Assembly (NCBI GenBank): GCA_028554755.1
Contig: JAPTOF010000003.1
Span: 12,498,001-12,562,000 of the forward strand
DNA length: 64,000 nucleotides
Source of the DNA: Cordia subcordata
Lineage: Eukaryota; Streptophyta; Magnoliopsida; Boraginales; Cordiaceae
Direction: 5' to 3'
Shown here: piece after piece, positions 22,277 to 32,316 of the stretch
How the letters are laid out: each line of letters begins with the position of its first letter
How positions within the stretch are numbered: the first letter of the stretch is position 1
Program-made: the position numbers and the translations under genes
Notes under the pieces: generated by a model
What the model saw: only the letters and a program-made list of their open reading frames with translations
Database searches by the model: none
What the model was told of the DNA's origin: nothing

Positions 22277-23167
22277 ATGCGTGGTAGGAGATCCCTTAGG
22301 AATCCCCTAGTTCCTCTTAATCCCAAACCCGAGAGAATCACTAGACGTTTCAGGAATTTAGGAGCTCTTCCTGAGGAGATGACCGATCTCAATCATCCTC
22401 ATAATCCACCCAATCCCCCAATGAATCCCATTCCACCTCATGAGCACATTAGGCATCAAGCCCAAGCTCATTTTAGACAAGAGCCCCGTAGACCGGATCC
22501 ACCTATAGATGAGGAACCCACCCTTAGGAAATTCTTTCTCCCCGAAACCTTTGAGCCCAATTCGGCTATTCAAATTCTAGGTTTGGGGGGGACGAACTTC
22601 GAGATTAAGCCTAATATGTTGGCTATGCTTCCCTCCTTCTACGGGAGAAGCAATGAGAGTCATCTTGATCATATTACTGATTTTGTTGAAATGAGTTCCA
22701 CTCTACATGTCCCTAATGTCTCCCAAGAGGTCATACGTCTAAGATTGTTTCCTTTCTCTCTTAAGGATAAGGCTAAGACTTGGTTGCACTCCTTACCTAA
22801 TGGGTGCATTACTACATGGGCTGAGCTTCAATCTAAGTTCTTCCAGAAATTTTATCCCATGGCCAAGACAGCCGATCTTAGGACTGCCATTATGACTTTC
22901 TCCCAACATGACCTAGAATCTTTTCATGAAGCTTGGGAGAGGTTCAAAGATCTTCTTAGACAATGTCCACACCATGGATACGGCAATCATGACCTAATGC
23001 AATACTTCTTTCGAGGCCTAAATGAACAAAATAGGATGATGGTCAATGCCACCTCCGGTGGTGGTTTCTATCTTTTAAGACCGACTGAGGCATGGGAGAA
23101 AATAGAAATGATGGCTGAGAATTCATTTCAAAATTTTGCAATGGAAAGGTCTAGTCGAGGGGGGTAA
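22277..23167 (+). CDS. gag: gag, capsid part, copy E (frame broken at end)
   Basis: This is the structural protein that forms the cytoplasmic particle and packages element RNA. The ATG at 22277 aligns with that of copy A. After a Pro/His/Asn-rich start, the capsid-type domain spans about residues 115-290 with MLPSFYGRSNES, RLRLFPFSLKDKAKTWLHSL, TTWAELQSKFFQKFYPMAK and CPHHGYGNHDLMQYFFRGL. The frame stops at 23165-23167 because the run of six G at 23159-23164 is one base longer than the sequence that would keep the frame, as copy A shows. Downstream gag continues in the other frame. Confidence 0.9.
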   Translation: MRGRRSLRNPLVPLNPKPERITRRFRNLGALPEEMTDLNHPHNPPNPPMNPIPPHEHIRHQAQAHFRQEPRRPDPPIDEEPTLRKFFLPETFEPNSAIQILGLGGTNFEIKPNMLAMLPSFYGRSNESHLDHITDFVEMSSTLHVPNVSQEVIRLRLFPFSLKDKAKTWLHSLPNGCITTWAELQSKFFQKFYPMAKTADLRTAIMTFSQHDLESFHEAWERFKDLLRQCPHHGYGNHDLMQYFFRGLNEQNRMMVNATSGGGFYLLRPTEAWEKIEMMAENSFQNFAMERSSRGG

Positions 23168-23705
23168 CAAGAGAAGCGTTAGTGAGGTTGGAATTTCTTC
23201 AGACTTACCCTCTAAGGTCGAGGCTTTAACAAATAAACTAGATCAATTCATTTCTTTGTCCATTTCATCCCAAGGTTATAGGACTAGTTCTTTAGGTTCT
23301 CCCTCTGCCCCTTTAGTTGTTGAAGTTTGTGCATTGTGCTCCGAGTCATCTCATGAGACTATGGCTTGCCCTTTAGCATCCCAATTTCCTGAATTCATGA
23401 AAGGGCAAGTATGTGCCACACAAGGTTATTCTCATGAGTATAATCCATACTCAAACACATACAATTCGGGTTGGAGGGACAACCCGAAATTTTCTTGGAG
23501 ACAAGGACAGCATGAGTCTAGTTCACACCCTCAAGTTCCACCTCAGCAGCGACCTCGTCCTCAATATCCCCCAGGTTTCTTTCATCTAAATCAACCCCGT
23601 CTTACTAGTGCTCCTCAATCTCAGGCTTTGCCTGCTCCCTCTAGTAGCCAACCTCCTAGTAACGATATGATGAAAATAATGCAGTTCATTCAGAACCAAC
23701 AATAG
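23168..23705 (+). CDS. gag: gag, nucleocapsid part, copy E (after frameshift)
   Basis: This is a continuation of gag in the frame used by pol. It holds a predicted helix (ALTNKLDQFISLS), a CCHC zinc knuckle at 23328-23369 (Cys-X2-Cys-X4-His-X4-Cys) for RNA binding, then a Tyr/Asn and Pro/Gln-rich stretch. It ends at a TAG (23703-23705). Two more stops follow at 23727-23729 and 23757-23759. Copy A has Gln codons at the first and third sites, so these stops are C-to-T changes. The intact family probably made one gag-pol polyprotein. Confidence 0.85.
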
Positions 23706-23759
23706 GAGTTGGCAGAAAATAGACAGTGAATGGCGAGGTTTGAGGCACAATTAGGATAG

Positions 23760-25931
23760 ATTGCTAGTCAATTGAGTGCTAGAGACCCCGGGAAATTGCC
23801 TTCCCAGCCGGAGGTAAACCCTAGAGTCCAATCCTGTTTCTCCACCGATACCACTTATCCCTCTCAGGCCCAAGCTAAGGCCGTCACTACTCTTAGAAGC
23901 GGTCAGGTAATGGATAATAGGGTAGGAGTTGACTCTGCAGTGCCTGCACCTAGTGGTCCTTCCGAGCCTAGAGCACAACATGGTAACCTTGTTGGGGGAA
24001 ATTCTAGAGAGAGTCCTGTTGAGAGAAATGAGACCATTAGAGATCAGGGAGAGATTAGTACTTCCCAACCACATAGGGAGGGAAAAGAGCCCATGGATGA
24101 CTCCCATGCATCTATAGATATAGAGCCTAGAGTTCCTTTTCCATCCGCTTTAGAGAGACCTACACCTAGTGAGGATTCTAGGTTCTTCAAGATTTTAGAG
24201 CATCTCAAAGATCTTAAGGTCAATCTTCCTTTGATAGATGCGATCACTTCCATCCCATCTTACTCTAAGTTCTTTAAGGATCTTTGTACAAGGAAACGTA
24301 AGTCATCGAAAATTCCTAAGAAGGTGAGGCTTACGGAGAAGGTGAGTAGTATTTGTACCTCGGGCCTTCCGCCCAAGATGAGTGATCCCGGAGCCTTCAC
24401 CATTCCTTGTAGGATCCGTGAGACACAAATTGATCACACCTTATTAGATTTAGGATCTAGTGTGAATCTTATTCCCTACTCTGTCTATCAGCAGCTAGGT
24501 CTAGGTGAGTTGTCTCCCACGTATGTTACTCTTCAGCTAGCTGATAGGTCTGAGCGTAGACTTAAGGGTGTGATAGAGGACGTTATGGTTCAGGTAAGTG
24601 AGTTTGTGTACCCTGTTGACTTCATAGTGTTAGATATGGATTCGGGACACGACTCTAGACATTCTACACCCATTCTTCTAGGTCGCCCCTTCCTTGCCAC
24701 CGCAGATGCTATTATCCATTGTAGGTCGGGGGTATTGGAGATGAAATTTGGGAATTTGAAATCCACTATGAAGGTTGTAGAGGCGATAAATAGGGCGAGT
24801 ATACGAGAGAAGGATGGAGAAGAGTGCTTTAGAGTGGATGTGATTGATTCTTGCATTGAGGATTTTATAGAAAAGACTATGACTAATGGAGATGATTTGA
24901 GGAAATTTGAGGAATTGATTTCTAGTTTTGATTTGGAGACCGTAGAGAAGAAATGTGTAGCTTCTACTTCCTTGATTGAGAGCTATTTGATTAATAAGTC
25001 ACTTGAGGGTAATCCTTCTAGTCCTAGTTCTAGTGATGTACGCATTGATGATGCTGAGGATAAGCCCCCCTTGGTTGAGCCTAGCCCTTCTTTAGAGCTC
25101 AAACCCCTTCCGGATCATTTGAAGTATGCATTCCTAGGCTCTAGTGAGACCCTTCCGGTCATCATAGCTTCCGATCTTTTTAGTAAGAATGAGAAGCGTC
25201 TCTTAGAGGTCCTTAGGAAACATAGGAAGACTATAGGGTGGAAAATTGACGATTTGCGAGGTATAGACCCTTCTATTTGTATGCATCGTATTCACCTTAA
25301 GGATGGAGCCATTCCTTCTAGGGAAATGCAGAGAAGGTTAAACCCACACATGAGCGAAGTAGTTAAGAAGGAGATCATTAAGCTTTTAGATGCAGGCATT
25401 ATTTATCCAATCTCCGACAGTGAGTGGGTTAGCCCGGTCCAAGTAGTCCCTAAGAAGTCCGGGATCACAGTTGTGGAGAATGAGAGAGGAGAGCTTATCC
25501 CTACACATACTCCCACGGGATGGAGAGTTTGTATTGACTATAGGAAGCTCAACTCCAAAACTAGGAAGGATCATTTCCCATTGCTTTTTTTATACCAGAT
25601 CTTAGATAGAGTAGCTGGGCATAGCTACTATTGTTTTCTAGATGGCTATTCGGGCTATAATCAGATCCTTGTGTTTCCCGAGGACCAGGAAAAGACCACA
25701 TTTACTTGTCCCTATGGCACTTTTGCTTATAGGAGAATGCCCTTCGGTCTTTGTAATGCCCCAGCGACTTTTCAGAGATGTATGATGACCATTTTTAGTG
25801 ACATGATTGAGAGACATTTAGAGATTTTCATGGATGATTTCTCAGTCTTTGGAGATAGCTTTGATGAGTGCTTGAGTCATCTCTCCTTAGTCTTAGACCG
25901 ATGTGTGGAGAAGAACCTAGTGTTAAGTTAG
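23760..25931 (+). CDS. pol: Protease and reverse transcriptase, copy E
   Basis: This 719-residue frame has no obvious own start and should be read on from gag. Counting from 23772, residues 195-320 are the retroviral-type aspartic protease, with DLGSS at 226-230 and ILLGRPFLAT near 301-310. A linker of about 200 residues follows. RT starts near 520 (MSEVVKKEIIKLLDAG), with VCIDYRKLN near 586-594, the LDGYSGYNQI block near 623-632, MPFGLCNAPATFQRC near 656-670 and the catalytic FMDD at 686-689. The frame ends at TAG 25929-25931, where the other copies have Trp (TGG), so RT is cut from its thumb, RNase H and integrase by one transition. Confidence 0.95.
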   Translation: MASQLSARDPGKLPSQPEVNPRVQSCFSTDTTYPSQAQAKAVTTLRSGQVMDNRVGVDSAVPAPSGPSEPRAQHGNLVGGNSRESPVERNETIRDQGEISTSQPHREGKEPMDDSHASIDIEPRVPFPSALERPTPSEDSRFFKILEHLKDLKVNLPLIDAITSIPSYSKFFKDLCTRKRKSSKIPKKVRLTEKVSSICTSGLPPKMSDPGAFTIPCRIRETQIDHTLLDLGSSVNLIPYSVYQQLGLGELSPTYVTLQLADRSERRLKGVIEDVMVQVSEFVYPVDFIVLDMDSGHDSRHSTPILLGRPFLATADAIIHCRSGVLEMKFGNLKSTMKVVEAINRASIREKDGEECFRVDVIDSCIEDFIEKTMTNGDDLRKFEELISSFDLETVEKKCVASTSLIESYLINKSLEGNPSSPSSSDVRIDDAEDKPPLVEPSPSLELKPLPDHLKYAFLGSSETLPVIIASDLFSKNEKRLLEVLRKHRKTIGWKIDDLRGIDPSICMHRIHLKDGAIPSREMQRRLNPHMSEVVKKEIIKLLDAGIIYPISDSEWVSPVQVVPKKSGITVVENERGELIPTHTPTGWRVCIDYRKLNSKTRKDHFPLLFLYQILDRVAGHSYYCFLDGYSGYNQILVFPEDQEKTTFTCPYGTFAYRRMPFGLCNAPATFQRCMMTIFSDMIERHLEIFMDDFSVFGDSFDECLSHLSLVLDRCVEKNLVLS

Positions 25932-27995
25932 GAGAAATCCCACTTCATGGTGCAACGAGGGATAGTGTTAGGTCATGTTGTATCATCTAATGGAATTCAA
26001 GTCGACCCAACTAATGTTGAACTAAATAAAAAGTTGCTTGTCCCTAAGTGTGTCAAGGATGTTAGATCTTTTCTAGGACATGCAGGATTTTATCGTAGAT
26101 TCATTAAGGATTTTAGTCACATTGCACGTCCCTTGTCTAGGCTCCTAGCACAAGATGTTCCTTTTGACTTTGATGATGAATGTGTTAGAACTTTCAATAG
26201 GCTTAAATCCTTATTGTCTGCATCCCCAATTATCCAACCACCTAACTACAGCCTCCCATTTGAGGTTATGTGTGATGCATCCGATTATGCAATAGGAGTT
26301 GTTTTAGGTCAAAGGAAGGATAAGTTGCCCCATGTTGTATACTATGCTAGCAAGACTCTTGATGAAGCGCAAAAGAATTGTACCACTACGGAAAAAGAGC
26401 TTCTAGCGATAGTCTTCTCTCTTGACAAGTTTAGGTCATACATCCTAGGGTCCAAAGTGATTGTCCACACCGATCATGCAGCCTTGATGTATTTGTTGTC
26501 CAAGAAAGAATCTAAGCCCCGCTTGATTAGGTGGTTGCTCCTCCTTCAAGAGTTTGACATAGAAATTAGGGATAAGAAGGGTAGAGAAAACTTAGTTGCG
26601 GATCATCTTTCCCGTCTTGTTAACGAGCCTTCTAATGATCCAACCCCTTTTCATGATTCATTCCCTGATGAGCAATTATTTACTGTCTCCCATCACACAC
26701 CTTGGTTCGCTCATATTGTCAATTATCTTGCCACAGGGCGTTTTCCTTCCCATTGGGAGAAAAGAGAAAAAGATAGGTTCCTAGCACAAGTTAGGCATTT
26801 CTTTTGGGAGGACCCTTATCTTTTCAAAGTGTGTGCGAATCAAATAATTTGCCAGTGTGTGCCTGAGGAGGAGTTTGAGAGTGTGTTGAGCATGTGTCAT
26901 GATGAGGGGTGTAGGGGTCATTTTAGTGGGAAGAAGACTGCCGCGAAGGTCTTGCAAAGTGGACTATTTTGGCCTACTCTCTTTAGGGATGCCCAGGAAT
27001 ATTGCAAGAAGTGTTTTAAATGTCAACAATCCGGGTCCATCTCTAGGAGAAACATGATGCCTTTATCCCCTATTCTTCCTTGTGAGTTGTTCGATGTTTG
27101 GGGTATAGACTTCATGGGTCCATTTCCACCTTCCTTTGGGTGTCAGTACATTTTAGTGGCCGTTGATTATGTGTCCAAATGGGTTGAGGCTATTCCTACA
27201 CGCACTAATGACCATAGGGTAGTGGTTAAGTTTATTAAAGAGAACATTTTCTCTAGATTTGGAGTCCCTAGGGTCTTAATTAGTGATGGGGGTTTGCATT
27301 TTCGCCATAGGACTTTAGAGGCCTTGTTGAAGAAATATTCAGTCACCCATAAAGTAGCCACTCCTTATCACCCGCAGACTAGTGGACAAGTTGAGGTGTC
27401 CAATAGAGAGATCAAACACATTTTAGAGAAAACGGTTAGGCCCGATAGAAAAGATTGGTCTATTAGGTTAAATGATGCTTTGTGGGCCTACTGCATCGCC
27501 TTTAAGACTCCTATTGGTATGTCTCCATATAGATTGGTTTTCGGTAAAGCTTGTCACTTGCCAGTAGAACTTGAGCATAGAGCGTATTGGGCAATCAAAG
27601 CCCTAAATTTTGACCTGGCAAGAGCAGGTGAGAAAAGGAGGCTAGACCTAGCGGAATTGGAAGAGCTTAGATACGAGGCATATGAGAACGCTAAACTTTA
27701 TAAGGATAGGATGAAGAGGATTCATGATAAACACATTATTAAGAAATCATTCTCTCCCTCGGATAAAGTTTGGTTGTTTAACTCACGACTGAAGCTTTTT
27801 CCAGGTAAGCTTAAGACGAGATGGGATAGTCCATATGAGGTGATGATTGCCTATCCTTCCGGAGCAGTCAAGATTAAAGACTTGAAGGATGATCAAGAGT
27901 TGACGGTGAATGGGCAACGCCTGAAGCACGCATATGATCCGAGCATGGCTCCTGTGGAGGTTTTAAAGCTTCAGGATCCCGTCTATGGAAGTTGA
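25932..27995 (+). CDS. pol: RNase H and integrase, copy E
   Basis: This is the same frame after the stop, with 682 open residues from 25947. The RT end and linker (1-80) are followed by RNase H with catalytic D110, E151, D176 and D219. Integrase has a zinc-binding part (H318, H325, C356, C359) and the core triad D388, D447, E483 with 35 residues between the last two. A SPYEV segment near the end resembles the GPY/F module. There is no chromodomain, as expected for Athila and not for chromoviruses. RNase H removes template RNA; integrase inserts the DNA. All key residues are present. The stop is TGA at 27993-27995. Confidence 0.95.
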   Translation, partial: EKSHFMVQRGIVLGHVVSSNGIQVDPTNVELNKKLLVPKCVKDVRSFLGHAGFYRRFIKDFSHIARPLSRLLAQDVPFDFDDECVRTFNRLKSLLSASPIIQPPNYSLPFEVMCDASDYAIGVVLGQRKDKLPHVVYYASKTLDEAQKNCTTTEKELLAIVFSLDKFRSYILGSKVIVHTDHAALMYLLSKKESKPRLIRWLLLLQEFDIEIRDKKGRENLVADHLSRLVNEPSNDPTPFHDSFPDEQLFTVSHHTPWFAHIVNYLATGRFPSHWEKREKDRFLAQVRHFFWEDPYLFKVCANQIICQCVPEEEFESVLSMCHDEGCRGHFSGKKTAAKVLQSGLFWPTLFRDAQEYCKKCFKCQQSGSISRRNMMPLSPILPCELFDVWGIDFMGPFPPSFGCQYILVAVDYVSKWVEAIPTRTNDHRVVVKFIKENIFSRFGVPRVLISDGGLHFRHRTLEALLKKYSVTHKVATPYHPQTSGQVEVSNREIKHILEKTVRPDRKDWSIRLNDALWAYCIAFKTPIGMSPYRLVFGKACHLPVELEHRAYWAIKALNFDLARAGEKRRLDLAELEELRYEAYENAKLYKDRMKRIHDKHIIKKSFSPSDKVWLFNSRLKLFPGKLKTRWDSPYEVMIAYPSGAVKIKDLKDDQELTVNGQRLKHAYDPSMAPVEVLKLQDPVYGS

Positions 27996-29381
27996 AGATG
28001 AGATGGTATTTGCCTGGCTGACGGCTTGGTGGTTAGCGCTACTAGGAGGCAACCTAGGTTCAATTTTGTAGTTTTGCATTGGTTTTACTTTCGTTTCTTT
28101 TTATTTTCTTTCTTTTATCTTTCTTGCACCCAACCCAAAGTGTGAATCCCAATCCTTTGTCCCATAAGATACACCACTGCTCATGCCAATGCAAGTATGC
28201 ATAGGCAATGCTACTAATCTTGTTTTCTTTGTGAGTGTTTATGAATTGTGAGTTACAGGATTAGTAGTATGGTGACTTATCGTTGGCATGGAAAGCTTTG
28301 AAGAAAATGCAAGGTTGTATCTATCCTTTCTCCACTTGTCCCCCCTATTTGCACCCTATCCCCACCACCCTTACTTGTTTTGTAATGACGACTTGCTTGT
28401 TTTTGTTGTGCTTTGCTCTTTTTGCTTGAGGACAAGCAAAGTTTAGGTTTGGGGTTGTGGGAGTTTGGTTTTCTTGTTATATTTTACTTAAGGTAAATTG
28501 CATCATGCATATAAATGGTGAAAATTTTTCAAATTTTTCAATTTTGATGCATATAAAGTCATTTATTTCTTTGTTGATCATTGTGTTGGCTTTTGTGATT
28601 GACTCTATCGATTTATGAAGATGAGAGGCATTATGGGGGAATGAATAGAGTGGTTTGAAAACTAAGTCTTGGAGGGGATGCCCTTAAAAGTTGTGGGGAG
28701 TGAGAACCTTAAAAGAATAACCCTTGTAGCCACCCCATAGCTTGGTAGGAAAGAGTGTTGAAAAAGAGTTATTGAAAGAGTTATTGATGTGAGTACCCCT
28801 TCCTTGGTTGGTTCTTGTTAATATGCCTAAGCTTTTCTTTTTCTTCCTTTTTGAGAACACAATACAAAGCAATTGAAATTGTAAAAAAAAAAAAAAAAAA
28901 AAGAAGGGCAAAAAGGTGCAAAAATCTATGAAGTGAAAAAGAGAAAAAGCCAAAGGCACCTAAAAGTTAGTGAATAAGTGCATAAGTGACACAATGTCAA
29001 CTTAGCACAAGTTATCATCTTTGTAGACATGTGAATAAGGCTTATAAAAGGCCATTGTGTTGGTATACTTTCTCTTCTTATCTTTGAGGCTTGGTGTATG
29101 TTATGAAGGCCATGTGAGTTGAGGGAGCACGAAATATTAATAATTCGAGTGCGTGAGTTAGAATCCTAGGTTTGTGGTGGATTGGCTACTTGGGAAATTC
29201 CCATGAGGAACGAGACCCCTTATGAGTAGAGGGAAGATCCAAAGAGGCTTAGGGATCTCTTCACAATAGGAATGCCCCTTCATGTTTCTCAAATTAATAC
29301 TGATAGCGAGTCAGTCCTTTAGGCAATCCATTGTATTAGCTTTAGAGATAAAATTTAAGACTGAGCTTGCTTGAGAACAAG
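27996..29381 (+). other. Non-coding 3' tail of copy E
   Basis: There is no env-like or other frame. In order it holds the GCGCTACTAGGAGGCA-type motif (about 28036), a hairpin with G-rich tract (28421-28460), a pyrimidine run then a long A run (about 28835-28935, with about 20 A), and a second hairpin (29366-29385) at the PPT. All these marks recur in the other Athila-like copies. Confidence 0.7.
28421..28460 (+). other. Upstream hairpin plus PPT-like tract, copy E
   Basis: TTTGCTTG-AGGA-CAAGCAAA is a perfect 8-bp stem with a 4-nt loop (28421-28440). It is followed by a G-rich tract resembling the PPT. It repeats the module beside the 3' LTR about 0.95 kb upstream. It may be a second plus-strand priming site or an RNA signal. 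Confidence 0.55.
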
Positions 29382-29403
29382 CAAGGAGAAGGTTTGGGGG
29401 TGT
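29366..29403 (+). other. Hairpin and polypurine tract next to the 3' LTR, copy E
   Basis: CTTGCTTG-AGAA-CAAGCAAG (29366-29385) is a perfect 8-bp stem. It runs into the purine tract AAGGAGAAGGTTTGGGGG ending at 29400. Three bases later the LTR starts. The tract is the expected plus-strand primer. Confidence 0.8.
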
Positions 29404-31178
29404 TGATGAGTTGTGAGTTGGTGTGTGTTTGCATTGCCATTTACTTATATTTTAGAGGTGTTGAATGCTTATAATGATGCATTAGTGTAGTACTTTTGAT
29501 AGGAATAGGCTTAAGCGTGAACAAATGTGCAAATTGAGTTTAAGAGGTAAATTGCTACACTAATTGCTTGTTTTCAATGATTTAGATGAACTCTGGGTTA
29601 AGATAAAGACTGGACGATGAAAGGTGATGAAGATGGGACATGTATGGGGCCAAGAGAGAAGACCAAAGGCCGAAGAGATCAAAATTTAATGAAGGAAGTC
29701 AGCCGGACGACCAAGGAAAAAGAGTCGGTCGACCTAGACGGTCGACCGGCCACTCCAGAAAGCTTCATCAAAAAGCCGGACGACCCTCCTTCAAGAGCCG
29801 GTCGACCGGCCACTCCAGAGAGCTCCACTAGAAAGCCGGTCGAGTATTCCAGAGGCCGGTCGACCGGCTATGCGCGAACCTATAAATAAAGCCCGATGCG
29901 AAAGAATTTAGGGAGGAGCAAAAACACGTACTTCACACCTAACCTTTCACACATTTAACCCTAATCTCTAGCCGCCTCCCACACCCTTTTCACACACTTT
30001 TCACCAAGAACCAAGCTTAGTTGGGAGGATTCAAACGCTTTGGAATCAAGATTGTTCACAAGCTGTGTTCTAAATTCGCTAAGATGAAAGGGGAGTTTCG
30101 TTATATCTCTTTCATTATATTTTCCATTATGTCTGAGTAGGCTTGTATAGGGTGATTAAACTTATGTAATGGGTTGATTTTATACTCTTATGATATGGGA
30201 TATGATGGCTGAACATATATATATATGTTTTGATTTGTCTTGTTTAATTGGGTGTTCTTTCATTCATGTCTATGTGTTTGATAAAATGCCTAGATGAGTA
30301 ACATGTATACAAATTGAAGGTTGTTTGTTACTAAACACATCTAATCCATGTTATACTCATGTCTATGTGTTTATATGTGGATGCTATGAAGTGGGTAATG
30401 CTTTTATTCATGTCTATATGCGTATTTGCATGCCTAGTAACAAGCATAACTTTAATATTGCATTTTATGCACGCGCTAGCAAGAGAAATCCTGCTGTAGT
30501 GACTTTAGAATGACGAAGCATAATTTAGGGCTAGTCTAGATCGAGTCTCCTTTGGCTTTAAATCCAGCCAATAGGTTTCAGGATAGATTTAGTCGACCTT
30601 AGCAACACTAGGTCTTGGCTTTAAACCCAGCCAACGGTTTAGGTACTAAGGTAGGTTCATTCTAAGCCACCCAGGAAGTTAGTTAGTCAATCTTGAGGCC
30701 CTAGGTCATAAGGACCACGCCGTAGCTCTAGGAGGCGCCGCCTGAGGACGGACCTGCACCGAGTCCTAGGGGGAAATCAGGACATTAACTAGCAACCTAG
30801 TTAAGAGCACTTATGATAGTTAGCCATCATCCCTTAGTCCCGTAGCATTTGAGTATAGAATTACCCATTCATAAGTCGAAGTCACCCTATCCCTTTTCAA
30901 TTGTTAGTTTCCTCTTAATCAACTTGCGTTTCCATTTGTTTTTTATTCATAGTTTAGTTTTATTTTGTTTTCATAGAGCTCTCAATAATCCAAAATCTCA
31001 CAAGAAGAAATTCACCTAGTTAGATCTGTCTTTTTAGCTCCTTTTAGAACATCAAGCATAGGATTCATTCACATTATTCACGCCTCCCTGTGGTTCGACA
31101 CCTGCACTCGTACCCACTATATTGCACGATCCGTACGCTTGCGGGTCTTTTAGAGCTTGCTCTCGTAACACGACATCA
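29404..31178 (+). mobile_element. 3' LTR of copy E
   Basis: The LTR is 1,775 bp, TGATGAGTTG to CGACATCA, nearly identical to the 5' LTR. The main difference is a 13-bp insertion (29731-29743) that adds a palindrome half in the U3 array. The TATA box is at 29880-29891. Confidence 0.95.
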
Positions 31179-31183
31179 AAATA
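31179..31183 (+). repeat. Target-site duplication, right
   Basis: AAATA follows the 3' LTR, matching 20233-20237. Confidence 0.85.
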
Positions 31184-31898
31184 TAATAACACAATTTCAC
31201 ATTAACAATTTGTTACAAATTGTTGCTCCTAAATCAATAAAATTACTAATTGATATAGTATATATAAATAGTTCACTTTTATCTTTCCTTGTCAAGTGTC
31301 ATTTCAACATCAATTAAAAATAGTAGTTAACAAATAAGTATATTTTAGTTTCAACATATTTGAAACAAACTGTAGATAATTCACCAATTAATAAATAAGT
31401 GATATACTAAAATAGTTTCACTTTTAATTTTTTTTTGGCTAATTGTAACTCCCACATCAATTAAATAACAATAAATCTATATATGTCTACCTATATAATA
31501 TACTAAAATGGTTTAATATTGAGTACCTTTTATAAGTGTCCCTTTGACATTAATTAAATTAAAAATTAATTAGTAGAATATATATGAAAATAATTCCACT
31601 TTAAGTATTTCCTTTTTCCAACAATTGATCCAACATCAGTTAAATTAACAATTAATAAAATATACTACAATAGTTCCATTATTAGATTTTGTTTCCATAT
31701 GCCATTCCAACATTAATTAAAAAATCAACAATTAATAGACAAGTATACATTAGTTTTAACACAATTTTGATCTGAACTGTAGATAATTCAACAATTAATA
31801 GATAACTAATATACTAAAATAGTTTTACTTTGAGTATTTTTCGTTAAGTGTCACTTCAACATCAATTAAATTAGCAATTAATTTATACCTACCTATCA
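31184..31898. repeat. Degenerate AT-rich tandem repeat
   Basis: Diverged units carry ATACTAAAATAGTTTCACTTT, then a CATCAATTAAATTA block and a CAATTAATA block. The CATCAATTAAA block recurs near 31306, 31457, 31547, 31632, 31709 and 31857, so spacing alternates between about 77-90 and about 150 bases. The repeat began before copy E inserted (20085-20237) and resumes after the MITE (32249-32316). No gene is present. Confidence 0.65.
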
Positions 31899-32248
31899 AT
31901 CTATATAAAGGCAAATTCCAAAATAGCCCTTATTACTTCATAAGTGACCTATTTGGTCCTAATATATTAAAAAAAAATGTCACTTTGGTCCTCATTGTTT
32001 GGAAAGTAACCAACTTGGTCCCAATGTCTGCAAAAGTAACCTAATTGATCTCTATTTTAGTGGGGATAAAAGTTGGCATTCTTTGCAAACATTAAGAATT
32101 AAATAAGTTACTTTTAAACAATAGGAACCAAATTGATTTTTTTAAGCAAATATTGAAGGCCAGGTAGGTCACTTTTGAAACAATAGGAACTAAATTGACA
32201 TTTTTTGTAAGAAATAGAGACCATTTGTGGAATTCTCCCATCTATATA
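31899..32248. mobile_element. MULE-like MITE with 9-bp duplication
   Basis: Element 31908-32239 (332 bp) is flanked by ATCTATATA at 31899-31907 and 32240-32248. Its ends are imperfect inverted repeats (left AAATTCCAAAATAGCCC; right, reversed, AATTCCACAAATGGTC), and the inner arms with the GTCACTTTGGTCC-type segment also pair. A 9-bp duplication with long terminal repeats fits a Mutator-like non-autonomous element. There is no coding capacity. Confidence 0.7.
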
Positions 32249-32316
32249 ATATACCAAAATAGTTTCACTTTGAACATTTTTTTCCCTTATTACTCTAATG
32301 CTAATTAAATTAGCAA

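Larger units (their letters stand above)
20238..31178 (+). mobile_element. Near-complete Athila-type Ty3/gypsy element (copy E)
   Basis: This 10,941-bp element has 5' LTR 20238-21998, PBS 22005-22022, gag-protease-RT-RNase H-integrase 22277-27995, a non-coding tail, PPT 29382-29400 and 3' LTR 29404-31178. It is flanked by a perfect AAATA duplication. The LTRs differ by about 20 substitutions by eye plus a 13-bp and a 1-bp indel, roughly 1%, so insertion is recent relative to the rest of the window. There is no env-like frame between integrase and the 3' LTR. One frameshift and four stops break gag-pol. Confidence 0.95.

Noticed and set aside
27996..29403. Possible env-like gene downstream of integrase in copy E, as in some Athila elements
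   Set aside because: No frame of useful length and no membrane-type sequence exist there in any copy. Only the conserved non-coding tail is present.
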